Assembly: GCA_004352715.1 (NCBI GenBank)
Contig: SCFE01000022.1
Span: forward strand, 1,455,140 to 1,519,139
Direction: 5' to 3'
Length of the DNA: 64,000 bases
Origin: Hofstenia miamia
Lineage: Eukaryota > Xenacoelomorpha > Acoela
Shown here piece by piece: positions 1 to 11,355 of this stretch (position 1 is the first letter of the stretch; the number at the start of each line of letters is the position of its first letter). A program made the translations under genes and the position numbers. Below the pieces are notes generated by a model that saw nothing but the letters and a program-made list of their open reading frames with translations, was not told the DNA's origin and ran no database searches.

Positions 1-373
1 GTGCATAGAATTTATGTTTGCACAAACCTATCACTGTAACTAAACCTTGGCTATAATATTTAAGTAAATAATGCATTTTTTGTTTAATCAGATTGTCAGG
101 TAATATGATACGAGACCAGTTTGAACATTTGTTGAAGCATACCTTAAAAGTGACTTCCTGCAATGGATTTATATAGCTTTACAGTGCCTGCAACTTTTCT
201 ATAGTTGTTTCACCAAAATATAAATGCATGTTTGCATAGAGTGATCAAAAATCAACTTTGCAATACGATAAATTCTATATTTTATAACAACTAATAGCAG
301 GTTATAAGACAAAACAACAGATCATTCTTAAAGATGTTGAAACTGGTGTCCACTGACGTTGACAGTTTTCTTA

Positions 374-518
374 AACACTTTCAACAAATTTTCTAAAGCA
401 AGATAAATGGAATTAACCTGCAGTTTATGTAAAGCTCCACGTAATGAAAGAGAGAAGTAATGCGCACACAACCTTTAACTTTTAAAATCTAGCATAGACA
501 ATGGATTGATTAGTCAGT
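374..518 (+). repeat. Dispersed repeat, copy 1
   Basis: This stretch matches 4108-4250 in the same orientation over about 145 bases, with scattered substitutions and a short indel. Both copies run from AACACTTTCAACA to GGATTGATTAGTCAGT. The second copy sits inside the Tc1-like element at 3928-5249, so this may be a fragment of a separate mobile element. The rest of 1-1220 is AT-rich and shows nothing else I recognise. Confidence 0.7.
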
Positions 519-1180
519 AATAAAGATAAAAAATCAGTTGTCATTCTAAGGTAGGTAATCTTGATTACCCTGTATAATTTGTTGCTATTTTAGCCCATTC
601 TCAAATATTGAAAAGCTTGTGAAATAAATCTACATAGTTGAAGTACAAATTTAGGTTCTGTTCAAATAGTAAAAGAAATCACATAATTTGATTTATTAGA
701 AAAAATAATTAAGTGATGTACAAAATGACAGCTGAAGTCTTTAAACTAGCTTTGTAAAAAGTAGTTGCATCAAAGAATAGCGAATTTGAGAAAATCATTC
801 ACATTTTATATTTTTATATATAATTAAGGCACAACATCTTAATTAGAAAAACATCTCCGTGCATATATTTTAATGTAAGAAGATATGGTCTTAAAAATTT
901 CCATTACATTATGATACCATATCATCAAATATATAATAGTGATAATTTTAACATTAAATAGATTTATCAAATTATTATATCTGCTAAAAATTGGACTTAA
1001 ATACAAAGTTAATATTAATTGACATAAATATTCAATATTGATTAAATTTATAGGCACTGCACAAATTATTCTTTACTCATTTTTATAAAATAACAGAAAT
1101 AGATTTTAATGAAAATCTTCACTGCAAAAATTAGATTAACAAAATTTATGAACCAGAAAGGAAACTTCATAAACTTTTCG

Positions 1181-1182
<2 letters not shown>

Positions 1183-1215
<33 letters not shown>

Positions 1216-1375
1216 AAATGNNNNNNNNNNNNNNNNNNNNNNNNNNNNNNNNNNNNNNNNNNNNNNNNNNNNNNNNNNNNNNNNNNNNNNNNNNNNNNNN
1301 NNNNNNNNNNNNNNNNNNNNNNNNNNNNNNNNNNNNNNNNNNNNNNNNNNNNNNATATATATATATATATATATA
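1183..1375. repeat. (AT)n microsatellite around a 134-base N gap
   Basis: Bases 1221-1354 are N. The text just left of the gap, (AT)n followed by GTCAAATG, is repeated immediately right of it, so the contig ends probably overlap and the gap may be artificial. Confidence 0.85.
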
Positions 1376-1587
1376 TGTCAAATGATGGAAAAACATTCAT
1401 TAAATAAAATCAAACATTTTTCTGAAATTTGCTCAAACGAATGTCAATATTAGATTAAGCTGATGAAAAAAACCTATTGACTTTGAATGTGCTTTTTTTA
1501 AGATATTCTTTATTCAGATAAATATTAACAATTATAAACTGGTAAAATTTGCTTCTAGGCTTGGAGGTTCGCATATTGTAGTTATCA

Positions 1588-2348
1588 CGGAGCTGCAACC
1601 GTGCCGTGATTTTTTCCGTGCTGTGCTCGTGCCTGCCTAATATTTTGCGTTACTTTGTTGTGCCGTGCCTTGTCCCAAATTTTTAAAAATTCAACAACAA
1701 TGTTAGTATTTTCATTATCGCTTTTATGCAATATAATTCCTGTTTGACTTTTTGGAAAATTCCAATCATTCTTTACAGATGCGTTAGATATTATTTTTGT
1801 GACAATGTCATGAGGCATATTTAGTACATAAAGAATAATTTACTATTTGTAATTTAATATTTCTAAGTTCATAGTTTAAGTTTTTCTATGCAATTAGCGT
1901 TTTCTAATACATTAGTTACCTTTATTTAAATGTCCATACTCTACTGTTAGAATAGCATAAATTTAATTAGATTAAGTAAACATTATATCAAAACTTTTTC
2001 AAAAATAAAGTTTTTGTTTTTCATTGTTTACTTCTAGTAAATATGAATATTTTAGTGTTTATTTTTTGAGACACATTACATTAGTGGAAACAGATCATAA
2101 TGTGTTTATATAAAACCAGGATGCATACTTGTGTTTTAGGAATCTGACCTAAAAGATGTTTTTTTAACATTTCATTTCAAAAAATATTTTTTAACAAAGT
2201 TGTTTTTTTCCAACATTTACAGTAAATTTGTCAAAAAAAAATACAAGTACAATTGTATTCGTCTGATTTGTTACTAGAATTAGATATTTTAAAAAAACCG
2301 TGCCGTGCCGGGCCGTGCTTCCAAAAACCAGGCACGTTTGCAGCTCTG
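1588..2348. mobile_element. Non-autonomous hAT-like element (761 bp)
   Basis: The ends are imperfect inverted repeats: left CGGAGCTGCAACCGTGCC, and on the opposite strand at the right CAGAGCTGCAAACGTGCC. The flanks AGTTATCA (1580-1587) and AGCTATCA (2349-2356) match at 7 of 8 positions, as expected for the 8-bp target duplication of hAT elements, and CAGAGCTG resembles the usual hAT terminus. Subterminal runs of CCGTGC/GTGCC repeats lie at both ends. A 77-codon minus-strand frame at 1585-1818 overlaps the left end; I do not recognise it. Confidence 0.6.
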
Positions 2349-2922
2349 AGCTATCATGTCATTCACATGGTGCACTATTTTTTTGATTAAATATTTATAA
2401 TAATTGTGATTCTGAAGGTTATTTATTTATGCCCTTGGCCCTAGAAACACTAGGGGGCTTCTCAACTGCCTCAATTAAGACTTTTCGGAAACTGGCCCTC
2501 CTAGCAGAATTGCGGATATTTCACAATAGAGATGTGACTACTGCTCTCTAGATTTTTGATTTCATTCTGAATTGCACTAATGAATGGCATGCTAACATGA
2601 TTTTAACAAGATCTCTAGAATCTCATGATTAGATTGGAATAACGTATGCTGTAAATCGCATTAAATTAATTTTGTGAATTTGTAGATAATCTTTCTTAAT
2701 CATTGTAATGTTGATTTATACAATTATTAATTTTGTAAATTTATCGATTTTTTAGTTATTGTAATATTGATTTGGACAATTTTAAGAAACTGCAAGAATT
2801 CTTAAAAATATGAATAAATATATAAATGCACTTAATTTTAAATATAATTAATAATCTATTTATAACTTCCTATAAACTACACTATAATAGTTTGTTTCGT
2901 GTTGTTTTATATGCAGAATCAG

Positions 2923-3246
2923 ACTTGTCAACGAGCCGACATTTCCAAGCTCGGCTCGTTTAAATTTTGTGTAAGTTCGGCTCGGCTTTCCACACAAAAT
3001 CTTTGAATAAGGCTCGTTTTAGCTCGGTATTTTTTTAAAAATATTGTGCTCAAAGGATTTTTAACATTGCTCTTCCCATTATTTAATAAAAATTTCTTAA
3101 ATAAGATTATAGGAAAGGCATACTGACTGCAAAAAATAAGAAAAATCTCCATAATCAAATTAACAAGCAGAACTATAAACTTGCTTCGCCTAAAATAGGC
3201 TCGTTTTGGGCTCGTTGTATATCAAATACTGTGCTCGTTGACAAGT
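2923..3246. mobile_element. Short inverted-repeat element (MITE)
   Basis: Perfect 14-bp terminal inverted repeats ACTTGTCAACGAGC lie at 2923-2936 and, reverse-complemented, at 3233-3246. The interior is rich in GGCTCG/CGAGCC motifs near both ends and has no coding capacity. I could not identify a clear target-site duplication, so the superfamily is open. Confidence 0.55.
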
Positions 3247-3683
3247 AAAATAGTAATGTTAGATTTGTGATTTAACTAAATGCCAATTTAGCTACAAATT
3301 TAGCCAACCTAAGCTATGCCCCAAAAAGTTTTCGGCCTATTATAGCTGTACATTGTATCAAACATTAGGGTGGGTGGTTGTCCTAATATCGAATTAAATA
3401 AAATACAAGTGTAGCCACGTAGTTTTTTAGTCTAAAATATCAATACGGTCACTCTCAAAGGAAAAAATGACGTGAAATATGTTTAATGCAAATGTAATTG
3501 ATTCCTTTCAACTTCATACTCTAACTTAAGTTTTGAGTTTATTGCTATTGAACATAGAAGAAGAAGAAGAATTTAAAATAACTACAGTTTGATCATTTTA
3601 TATAAAAGAAGAATGAAATGATGCAAAAATATATATAACTATTACTCTTAATAAATGCACTATCGACAGACCAAAATGCATTT

Positions 3684-3703
3684 AAGATAAGATAAGATAA
3701 GAT
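3684..3703 (+). repeat. GATAA pentanucleotide tandem repeat
   Basis: About four direct copies of a 5-base unit (GATAA). No other feature was seen between 3247 and 3927. Confidence 0.7.
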
Positions 3704-4107
3704 TTATTGCACATATTGGAGTGCATTTATTTTTGAGGCACTATTTTTTAACATCTCTGGTGCAACTGCTCTTGCAGCCTTCTAATAGCTTTGATGTTGG
3801 TTTAATGTTTGTAAAAAAAATTCTAGTGCTTTGAAAAAATGCATAATAAATCAATCCAAAGTCCTAAACAATTAATTCAAATAAACACCACCACCACTAA
3901 ATTTTATAAAATTGCCAAATTACGATAGGGCGCAAGTTATTGGGCACTCCTCAAAATTTGTGTTTTCTTGTTTATGCTCTATAAGCTTATGTTTATCCCT
4001 CTATATATGATTTAAAATTTATTTATGGACACAAGAAGCTTAAGCAATAATATATTTACCAAAATGCATGTGCATATTACCCTCTATCACATGATAATAC
4101 ATTGTTG

Positions 4108-4250
4108 AACACTTTCAACATATTTTCTAAAGCAAGATCAATTAAATTAACCTGCAGTTTATGTAGTTGCACGTAATGAAAGAGAGAAGTCATGTGCAAA
4201 CAACCTTTAACTGTTAAAATCTAGCATAGACAGTGGATTGATTAGTCAGT
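4108..4250 (+). repeat. Dispersed repeat, copy 2
   Basis: Second copy of the sequence at 374-518, same orientation, lying inside the Tc1-like element. Confidence 0.7.
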
Positions 4251-4603
4251 TTATAGCACATGTACACAATATTGTCCTCTATTAAACATTACCACTCACA
4301 TTGCCTGATCAATACTAACGGTTTCCTTATATTAGTGTGTCTGCTAGTGTGCCTGGCATCTTCATCTGTCTCACCCTTTAACTTCATCCCATGGCTCACT
4401 CTGATTGGCCAACAAAATGTCACGCCATTTTCATAGTTGTGCAACATTTTTTGCATGCTATCACAGATATTGTTGTTATCATTTATTTACTAAATTCATT
4501 AAAATGCAGTAGGAAAGACAAGTGATGTATCCATGGTAAGAAAGCCTCTATTCAACAGGGACAACCTACACACACTACACTAACTGTAAAGCATCCCACA
4601 AAA

Positions 4604-5047
4604 GTGATGGTATGGTTGCTAATGTGCTCAAAGGGTGCGGGGAGGCTTCATGTTGTTGAGCGTAGTATGAAGTCAGATAAATTTTGCCATGTCATTCTCA
4701 GCTGCCTTGTACCTCAAGTCAATGGGTGGTTCCCTCATGGGAGCTACATCTCTATGCAGAACGAGACGCCTTGCACACTTCAAGACAGTCAAAGGAGTGC
4801 TTTGCATCACACCAGATCTCTGTTATACCATTGCCCTGACTTCAATTCCATTGAGAGGCTGTGGGTTATTGTCAAGAGGCAGCTGTGAACCCAAACCTTC
4901 ATCACCAAGAATTCTCAGATAGTTGGGATATTAAAAATTTTGTTTACAGATGCCACACTTCCAGAAACCGGTCAGAAGTTAATTGCCTCCATGCCAGCAA
5001 GAATGAAGGCAGTCATTCAGGCAAGAGGTAGCAATAATAAATATTGA
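4604..5047 (+). pseudogene. Tc1-type transposase remnant
   Basis: The frame from 4604 to the stop at 5045-5047 reads as the C-terminal half of a Tc1/IS630-type DDE transposase. It contains a VMVW block, a GRLHVVE-like strand, a QNETPC block where active family members have an aspartate in a QD.APCH motif, and PDFNSIERLW, matching the DLNPIE.LW motif that holds the last acidic catalytic residue. It ends in ASMPARMKAVIQARG, the usual C-terminus. One in-frame TGA (4886-4888) and the lost aspartate make it inactive. No intact N-terminal helix-turn-helix region was found upstream. Confidence 0.8.
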
Positions 5048-5764
5048 CTCACATTGACATTATTTAAACACTTACACTGGATAATCGCATATCATATTAT
5101 TTCATATGTATGCATTAAATATATGTTTGTGCAAGGTCCATGTATCTTTAAGTTAATTTTAACTTGTATATAAAGGGATAAATAGACATTTATACAGTAT
5201 AAACATTAAAAACACAAAATGTTGAGGGGGTAACTAATCATTTGCGCCCTACTTTAATTCCACCTTATAATTACATAAAGTTCCAGAATTTTCAAACAAG
5301 TTTAACGAAAGAATAAAAAGATTTGAAATAAACAAGTATAAATCTAAAATAAAAAACATGCGTTTCTAAATAATGCAATAAGACAATGGAACGAATTTCC
5401 TTGAGATCAAACGCATTAAAAACTTAAAACAATTTCGCAAACGTGTTAAGGACTTAATTCTAAAGCAAAAGTTCATCTGTGGAAAATCTTGGCTAGGTTA
5501 CAAATTTTATATTGATTATACTACCAGACAATAAATGCGTAGCCTGAAAAAACTTTCATGTAATTGTCGCATATATTCTTTGTACATTATTTAGAGATTT
5601 ATCAGTTTTCCAAATTGTAAGTAAAATCTCTAAATATAAAATATCTTTTCTTATCTTGATGTTGTGTTTAACGACATTAAAGTTTTTGCCTCACATGAGA
5701 TATTGTGTCATAATTATATTTAAACCAAGATAAGATTTTCATTGCTATTTTCTTGAACCTTTAA

Positions 5765-6101
5765 TGGATAATGGTACATATATGTACCATGCGTATTTTG
5801 CTATAAAAAAATAATAAATATAACATGTTTTGCAATATTCGGTTAAAATGCGCGTTTTTAGTATTGTCTCCATACCTAAAAAAATTATTGGCAGCATTGG
5901 TCACGTTTTTCAAGCCAAAATCGAAAGTTGATGTGTTCTTAGGTGCTGTAATTGTGGCGAGAACAATTTTTTGTCATTTTTTTGCAAGATTAGTAGAAAG
6001 GTCGTTTATGGTCATAACAACATATTTTGCTGATTTCGAAACTGCATAGTGGTAGAGTATGTGATGATTTTCTGTATGGTACACATTTCTACCATTATCC
6101 T
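5765..6101. mobile_element. TTAA-flanked MITE (piggyBac-like)
   Basis: The left end is preceded by TTAA (5761-5764) and begins TGGATAATGGTACATATATG. The right end, read on the other strand, begins AGGATAATGGTAGAAATGTG and is followed by TCAA, a likely decayed TTAA. The left end holds a 20-bp palindrome (5771-5790) that recurs at 9755-9774. The 74-codon frame at 5825-6049 inside it is not recognisable. Confidence 0.55.
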
Positions 6102-6945
6102 TCAATGGGTATTTCAAGAATATGTACAGCTTATTTCTGCAAATGGCTTCTATGCAACATATTAATACTACAGCACATTCTTGATTGTATCACATGATAA
6201 AATTAAATATAATAAAAAAAACCGTTTACATGCTCTAGGCCTACTTAGCAATTCAGAATGCTAAATAGACCTATCACAGTATTTTGAATGGCTAAGTTAG
6301 GTCTACTTGCATTTGCATTGCTTTGAACAAGATTGGTTGAGTTGAGTGTGTTTATGCTAAAACTGCAGAATTTATGTTAGCAATCAACTCTGCTATGTGC
6401 CATTTTAGACAATTCTATTGGTTCTGCTATTAGTGGTTCTGTAAATCACTAGCCTATATCAATAAGTATCATGTTTATCAGTGTATCACCAGTCCCAATC
6501 TAACAGTACGTACTGTACAGGTTGGATTAGCCAATTTCATAAAACTATAAAATTTATGTAAAGTGTATACACTTTTATTTCTTCTTTTCTAATAGGCTAC
6601 TATAGCCTATGTCTTCAAGCTTTACAGCTCGATTTGGATATGTATTCTCTATCCTGGAGTAGTACAGACTAAGTACATCTGACTAGAACATCTGGCCTAC
6701 ACAGTTGTAAAATAAAACTTTTCACAATAAAATTCATTCATTCATTTTGGCAAGGAATACATTTTGAATCTGCTAATGGGTTGGAAAAGGCCTCTGTGCA
6801 ATGAAACAAAAAATTAAATTTCATAACATAGTTTTGTTTTGTAAGTAGATAAGCTTTGTATATGTATATTATAAGCATTTTTAAAGTCACAATGACTTAA
6901 AATTTGAATAATTTAATAAAATATAATTTTTGTAGAAACTGAATT

Positions 6946-9073
6946 TTGTATTATTTGAAAGCAACTTATATCTGCACTTACTATATTTCAATTGTGTCAA
7001 ACATAAAAAGATTGTTTGAACTAAATGACTTGGAAGTTATTCAAATTTTTTTCTCTGATGATAGCGACACAGAAGAAATTCTTCCTTTGGATGAAGAAGA
7101 TGTCTCGTTTTTAGAGAGAGATTTTGAAGTGTTGCAGCTGACATCTTTCACTGGAGATATAAGATCAATGGAAGTCATCATTGAGTCATCCTCCTCATCA
7201 ACTGAGTTGAGTAAAGACAACGAAGTCATCATTGAGTCGTCCTCCTCATCAACTGAGTTGAGTAAAGACAACGAAGTCATCATTGAGTCGCCTCCTCATC
7301 AACTGAATTGAGTAAAGACAACGAAGTCATCATTGAGTCACCTCCTCATCAACTGAGTTGAGTAAAGACAACGAAGTCATCATTGAGTCGTCCTCCTCGT
7401 CAACTGAGTTGAGTAAAGACAACGAAGTCATCATTGAGTCGTCCTCCTCATCAACTGAGTTGAGTAAAGCAAACAAATTGGAAGCAACTGATGCTCCATC
7501 CACCTCACAAGAATCAGCTGCCACATCTTTGTCTTGTCCTGACACTGACACAATATTTGAATGGAAAAAAGCTACTAAAACCAAACTGAAAGCAATTGCA
7601 TCCAAAACCGAAAAATTGCAAAACACTGACTTTGAATTTGGGAAAGTTAATCTTATTTTCGAAAAAGACATTACACCACATTATGTCTTTGAAGTTTTCA
7701 ATGCGTTTCTTGATTTCATCACAAATATTGTTATAAAACAAACTATGTTGTACTGTCAGCAATATGGGCATGTGTTCAGCACAAGTCTGGAAGAAATGAA
7801 GGCATTTTTTGGAGTTCAAATTTTGATGGACGTTGTCAAGCTTTCTTGTATCCGTGATTACTGGTCCAGTGATTTTGATTATGGCATCCCTTACATTGTA
7901 AAGGTAATGCCACTTAAGCGATTCAAGGAATTACGAGCATATTTGAATTTCAACAACAACGAAATAATGAAACCAAGAGATGACCCTGACCATGATCAAG
8001 CTTTTAAAATTAGACCCGTGTTGAGTCATTTCGGAAAGTACTTCATCAATGCAATGCCCCCCGACTGAAATTCAAGCCATTGATGAACACATGATTAAGT
8101 TTAAAGGACACAATATTTTGAAGCAATATGTGAAAGCAAAACCTATCCATTGGGGATTCAAACTGTGGTGTCGGTGTGACTCTGCTATTGGTTACTTGTT
8201 CCAGTTTGACCTCTACACTGGAAAAAAGACAGGGCATGTGGAACATGGGTTGGGAGAAGTTGTAGTACTTATTCTTACTGAGCCATTGAAGGATCTTCGC
8301 TGCCAAATTTTTGTGGACAATTTTTTTTAATTCTCCACAACTTCAGTACAACCTTCTTTACAATGGTGTTTTGAGTGCTGGCACAGTTCGTAGCAACAGA
8401 AAAATGTTCCAGACAAAAAAAAATTGCCGGAAGACAGCTCTATGGAAAGAGGTGATATGATATGCTTGACCAGCAGTGATGTCATATTTATAAAATGGAT
8501 GGACAACAAAGCTGTCAACATGCTCTCGAATTTTTTGGGGTCTCATCCGATAACAGAAACACACCGAAAATCAAAAGGAGAATCCGAAAAGATATCTATA
8601 ATCTGCCCACCTGTTGTACATCAATACAACAAGCACATGGGTGGCGTTGACCTCATGGATCAGAGGAAAGTGACCTACCAATTCGACCACAGACCTAAGC
8701 ACAAATACTATTTGAGAATAGTAAGCGGTATGGTGCACGTAGCCATTTTAAATGCAGAAAATATTTACAACAAATTGTGCTTCCCTGCCAATCGATTAGA
8801 CTCAAAAACCTATAGAAGGATGGTTCCTAGAGCACTGATTGGAAGCTTTTCGAACCGAAAGCGTTTTTGCATACCAGTTCATTTGAGAAAGGTGATAAAA
8901 GAAAAATGCTTCTGCAAGAGAATAAGGGTGATGGAAACCATACCATGCAAAAAACAGACATTCGAGAACGATGCAAAGTTTGCACTCGCAACAAAATTCA
9001 AAACATAACCAACAATATCTGTGTACAAAGCAACGTACATCTTTGTTGCCAACGGACGAGATTGTTTTGCTGT
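6946..9073 (+). pseudogene. piggyBac-family transposase, frameshifted
   Basis: The product would be a DDE transposase of the piggyBac (DDE_Tnp_1_7) family, acting on TTAA sites. Reading order: an acidic N-terminus with SDDSDTEE and a 17-residue serine/acidic tandem repeat (7171-7474), then the core. Catalytic-type aspartates are seen in EIQAIDEHMIKFKG (about 8066-8105), FVDNFF (about 8310) and WMDNKAV (about 8500), followed by HMGGVDLMDQ (about 8637). The C-terminus is a cysteine-rich finger starting RCKVC and continuing to LCCQ (about 8970-9055). The frame changes five times: once in the tandem repeat (two 50-bp units among 51-bp units), then at a C6 run (8057-8062), T8 run (8321-8328), A9 run (8415-8423) and A6 run (8949-8954). 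Four of five breaks lie in homopolymers, so some may be sequencing errors. Terminal repeats of the parent element were not found. Confidence 0.85.
7171..7474 (+). repeat. 51-bp coding tandem repeat, six units
   Basis: Six direct units start at 7171, 7222, 7273, 7323, 7373 and 7424; lengths 51, 51, 50, 50, 51, 51. Each full unit encodes EVIIESSSSSTELSKDN, an acidic serine-rich peptide in the N-terminal region of the piggyBac-like transposase. The two 50-bp units each lack one base of the TCGTCC segment, which shifts the frame. Confidence 0.95.
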
Positions 9074-9477
9074 TTATCATTGCTGAATATTGCTTTGTGT
9101 GCCAAATTTTTTGTAGTTTTTGTACAAATTTGTGATAAACAACTTGCAAATGAAACCAAGTCTTGTCTTATAAATAATTTGAGCTATAAGACTAAGTAGC
9201 ATTTTATATTGTGTAAATTTAGTTTGCTATGGTTTCAGGGTAGGTAAGATAATGTGCACTCAAAGAAATCAACAAATAATTATAAATTTTTAGATTTGAG
9301 ATGTGCGTGACTGAGAATCGAACACAATGAGCAACTTTTAAATGATGCAGGAATGTCCCGCCAACGTGTAAAATCCTTTTGAGAAAAGCAACTATAATGA
9401 TGATCAGTATTTTAGTGATTGAGGAAAGTTTACTAAACTGACAGTTAACAAAATGGTAATGCGAAATTTCCTTTGAG

Positions 9478-9625
9478 GGATAATGATACATATAAGTATC
9501 ATACAAAAATACATAAAACACAACATTTTTTAATATTTTTTGTTATTTTTGGTTTAACGAACCTTTTTCAAGAGTTGAAAATAACAGATGTGAAAAAAAT
9601 ATTTTCTGCACAAAAGTTATATCCC
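9478..9625. mobile_element. Possible small TTAA-type MITE
   Basis: It begins GGGATAATGATAC after TTGA and ends TTATATCCC before TTAA (9626-9629). The left end resembles the 5765 element, with an imperfect version of the palindrome (ATGATACATATAAGTATCAT). The inverted match between its own two ends is only about six bases, so the boundaries are weak. Confidence 0.35.
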
Positions 9626-9629
9626 TTAA

Positions 9630-9788
9630 CCCTTTCAACCCGAATTTTTTTTCTGTAATTATTATTTTTAGATTCTAGATGGCTAAAACATATAATGTAA
9701 AGTTGTTTTATAAAGTTTATGATGATTACTATTATGTGGGACAAAAGAAGTTAAATGGTACATATATGTACCATCCGGGTTGAAAGGG
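9630..9788. mobile_element. 159-bp piggyBac-like MITE with TTAA target duplication
   Basis: Perfect 13-bp terminal inverted repeats CCCTTTCAACCCG (9630-9642 and complement 9776-9788) are flanked on both sides by TTAA (9626-9629, 9789-9792). TTAA duplication and a CCC terminus fit piggyBac-type transposition. A perfect 20-bp palindrome (9755-9774) lies next to the right end. Confidence 0.75.
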
Positions 9789-9899
9789 TTAAGTCAGATA
9801 CTTGCCATTGTGAAACTATACTAGCAATTTGTTAAAAATAAAAAAGTTACTATTCATACAATTACAACCTTAAACAGATAGATCAGAAAACAATGACCC

Positions 9900-10066
9900 C
9901 ATCATATTTAAAATATGGTTTCTTCTTAAAACCAATAACCTAAGACATCTAATACGACTAAACATACCAGATTAAAGACCTTTGCAAAGTAGTATATGAA
10001 ATTACTTGCAGTTGTGGTGCACATTACATTGAAAAGACATCAAGAAATTGACAAATAAGAATAAAC
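9900..10066 (+). pseudogene. GIY-YIG domain scrap, Penelope-like element
   Basis: One frame (about 9980-10066) reads VVYEITCSCGAHYIEKTSRN before a stop. This matches the start of the GIY-YIG nuclease domain that follows the reverse transcriptase in Penelope-like elements (VYKI.C.CG..YIG.T.R). The second signature is YIE instead of YIG and a stop follows, so it is inactive. No linked reverse transcriptase was found. A GIY-YIG domain of another mobile or host protein is the alternative. Confidence 0.45.
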
Positions 10067-11262
10067 AATCTTGGGTTTCTCTAAAGAAATGTGGTAGTTT
10101 GGCCTAGTCACATAATAGTTTTGATGTTTCATATTAATGCTTTTCCTCACATTGATTAGTATCTCATCTTTTTAGAACCGTGCTGCATTATTTTTAAGGT
10201 AAAAAAATCTGCTAACACCACTTACCTCTGCTACTAAACTTGGATCTCCGTGCATATTTATAAGTCAATGATCTCGCTTAATTAGCTTCGAACTTTCTTC
10301 TCAACTTCTAAACGTTTGGAAATTTATTTTGGACACCTCGCCTTTTTTGCGTTATGGGGACTTATTAAACCTCTGTATAATGATATTAATCACCCCAATT
10401 TTCTAGCAGCAAATTACAAGTGGAATCGTACCTCCGTTTCCTCACAGATTTGTTACTACGATATCTCAATTCAGGTTTGAGTGTGACCTTCATATCTCCG
10501 CAAAGGAAATGAGAGCATAATTTTTAACGTACACTTTGAATACAGATGGCTAAACGGCTTACACCAACTCACGTCCTAAAGACTACAAGATATTAAAATA
10601 TTCGTTATTTGAACTTTCTACGACGCTAAATATTGTCAATTTTAGATTGAATTAATTGTTAAGTGTGTAGTTCACAAAACTTAGCTGATGGTCCATCAAG
10701 GAACACGCTTAACTTTTGTGTAACCCGTATTATACTACTATGTACTACTGACCTCTTTACTCCTGCCCTTAATATCGTTGGTTTATATATAAAAGCGCAA
10801 ACATTGACGTAATTCTGAGTTCAGCAAATTTGTATGTCAAGAAAAGAAGAGGTTCTTTCAATTCTTTGAAAGATAAAACCGGCACATTTCTACTGTGGAA
10901 AAAGCGCTTCAAGCAGAGAGGAAAAGAAGATCCACGAGTTGCTTGGGCAGTTCAAGCATTCTGATATGATGGAAGTCATCATTGTCCACGTTCTGTCTTT
11001 AAACTTGACAATGTAAGAATTCTGGTTGCAAATTCAGTAGTTACAATCTGTCTTAAGCCACGAGTAAGTCGTCTTAATTAATTTTTTACTATTTAAATTA
11101 ATATTCCATAATGTATTTTGTTAAGAATTCGTAACAAACTTAGCAAATAATGAAGTTAAATAGTTTAACGTCGTCATGTTTTGTGTAATATAGATCACTG
11201 TTGTTTTCTTGCAGTAAATACAATATAATAACAGAATTTCTTCCAATATCATAGAATTTAGG
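10067..11262. other. Unassigned intergenic stretch
   Basis: AT-rich sequence downstream of RAD50. It has short open frames only and no motif I recognise. Confidence 0.5.
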
Positions 11263-11268
11263 TTTAAT
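11263..11268 (-). promoter_or_regulatory. Possible RAD50 polyadenylation signal
   Basis: ATTAAA on the minus strand about 90 bases after the RAD50 stop codon. ATTAAA is the commonest variant of AATAAA; no AATAAA was seen nearer. In such AT-rich DNA a chance match is possible. Confidence 0.3.
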
Positions 11269-11355
11269 ACACTTACTTAGAGTCTAAGATATCCCATTGA
11301 CATTTAGAGAATTTTATGAAAATAACAAAAAACTACAAAAATGTGGAAATCAATA

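Larger units (their letters stand above)
3928..5249 (+). mobile_element. Degenerate Tc1/mariner-type transposon
   Basis: TA dinucleotides flank the element (3926-3927 and 5250-5251). The ends are imperfect inverted repeats of about 80 bp that both begin GGGCGCAA and share TTTGTGTTTT and TTTATCCC blocks. The length of about 1.3 kb is normal for this superfamily. The 3' half encodes a recognisable transposase remnant. A dispersed repeat (4108-4250) lies in the 5' half, where I find no clear DNA-binding domain. Confidence 0.75.

Noticed and set aside
1459-1480. CTGATGA followed by A-rich text, resembling part of a hammerhead core
   Set aside because: No stem II, no GAAA in the right place and no partner stems could be drawn.
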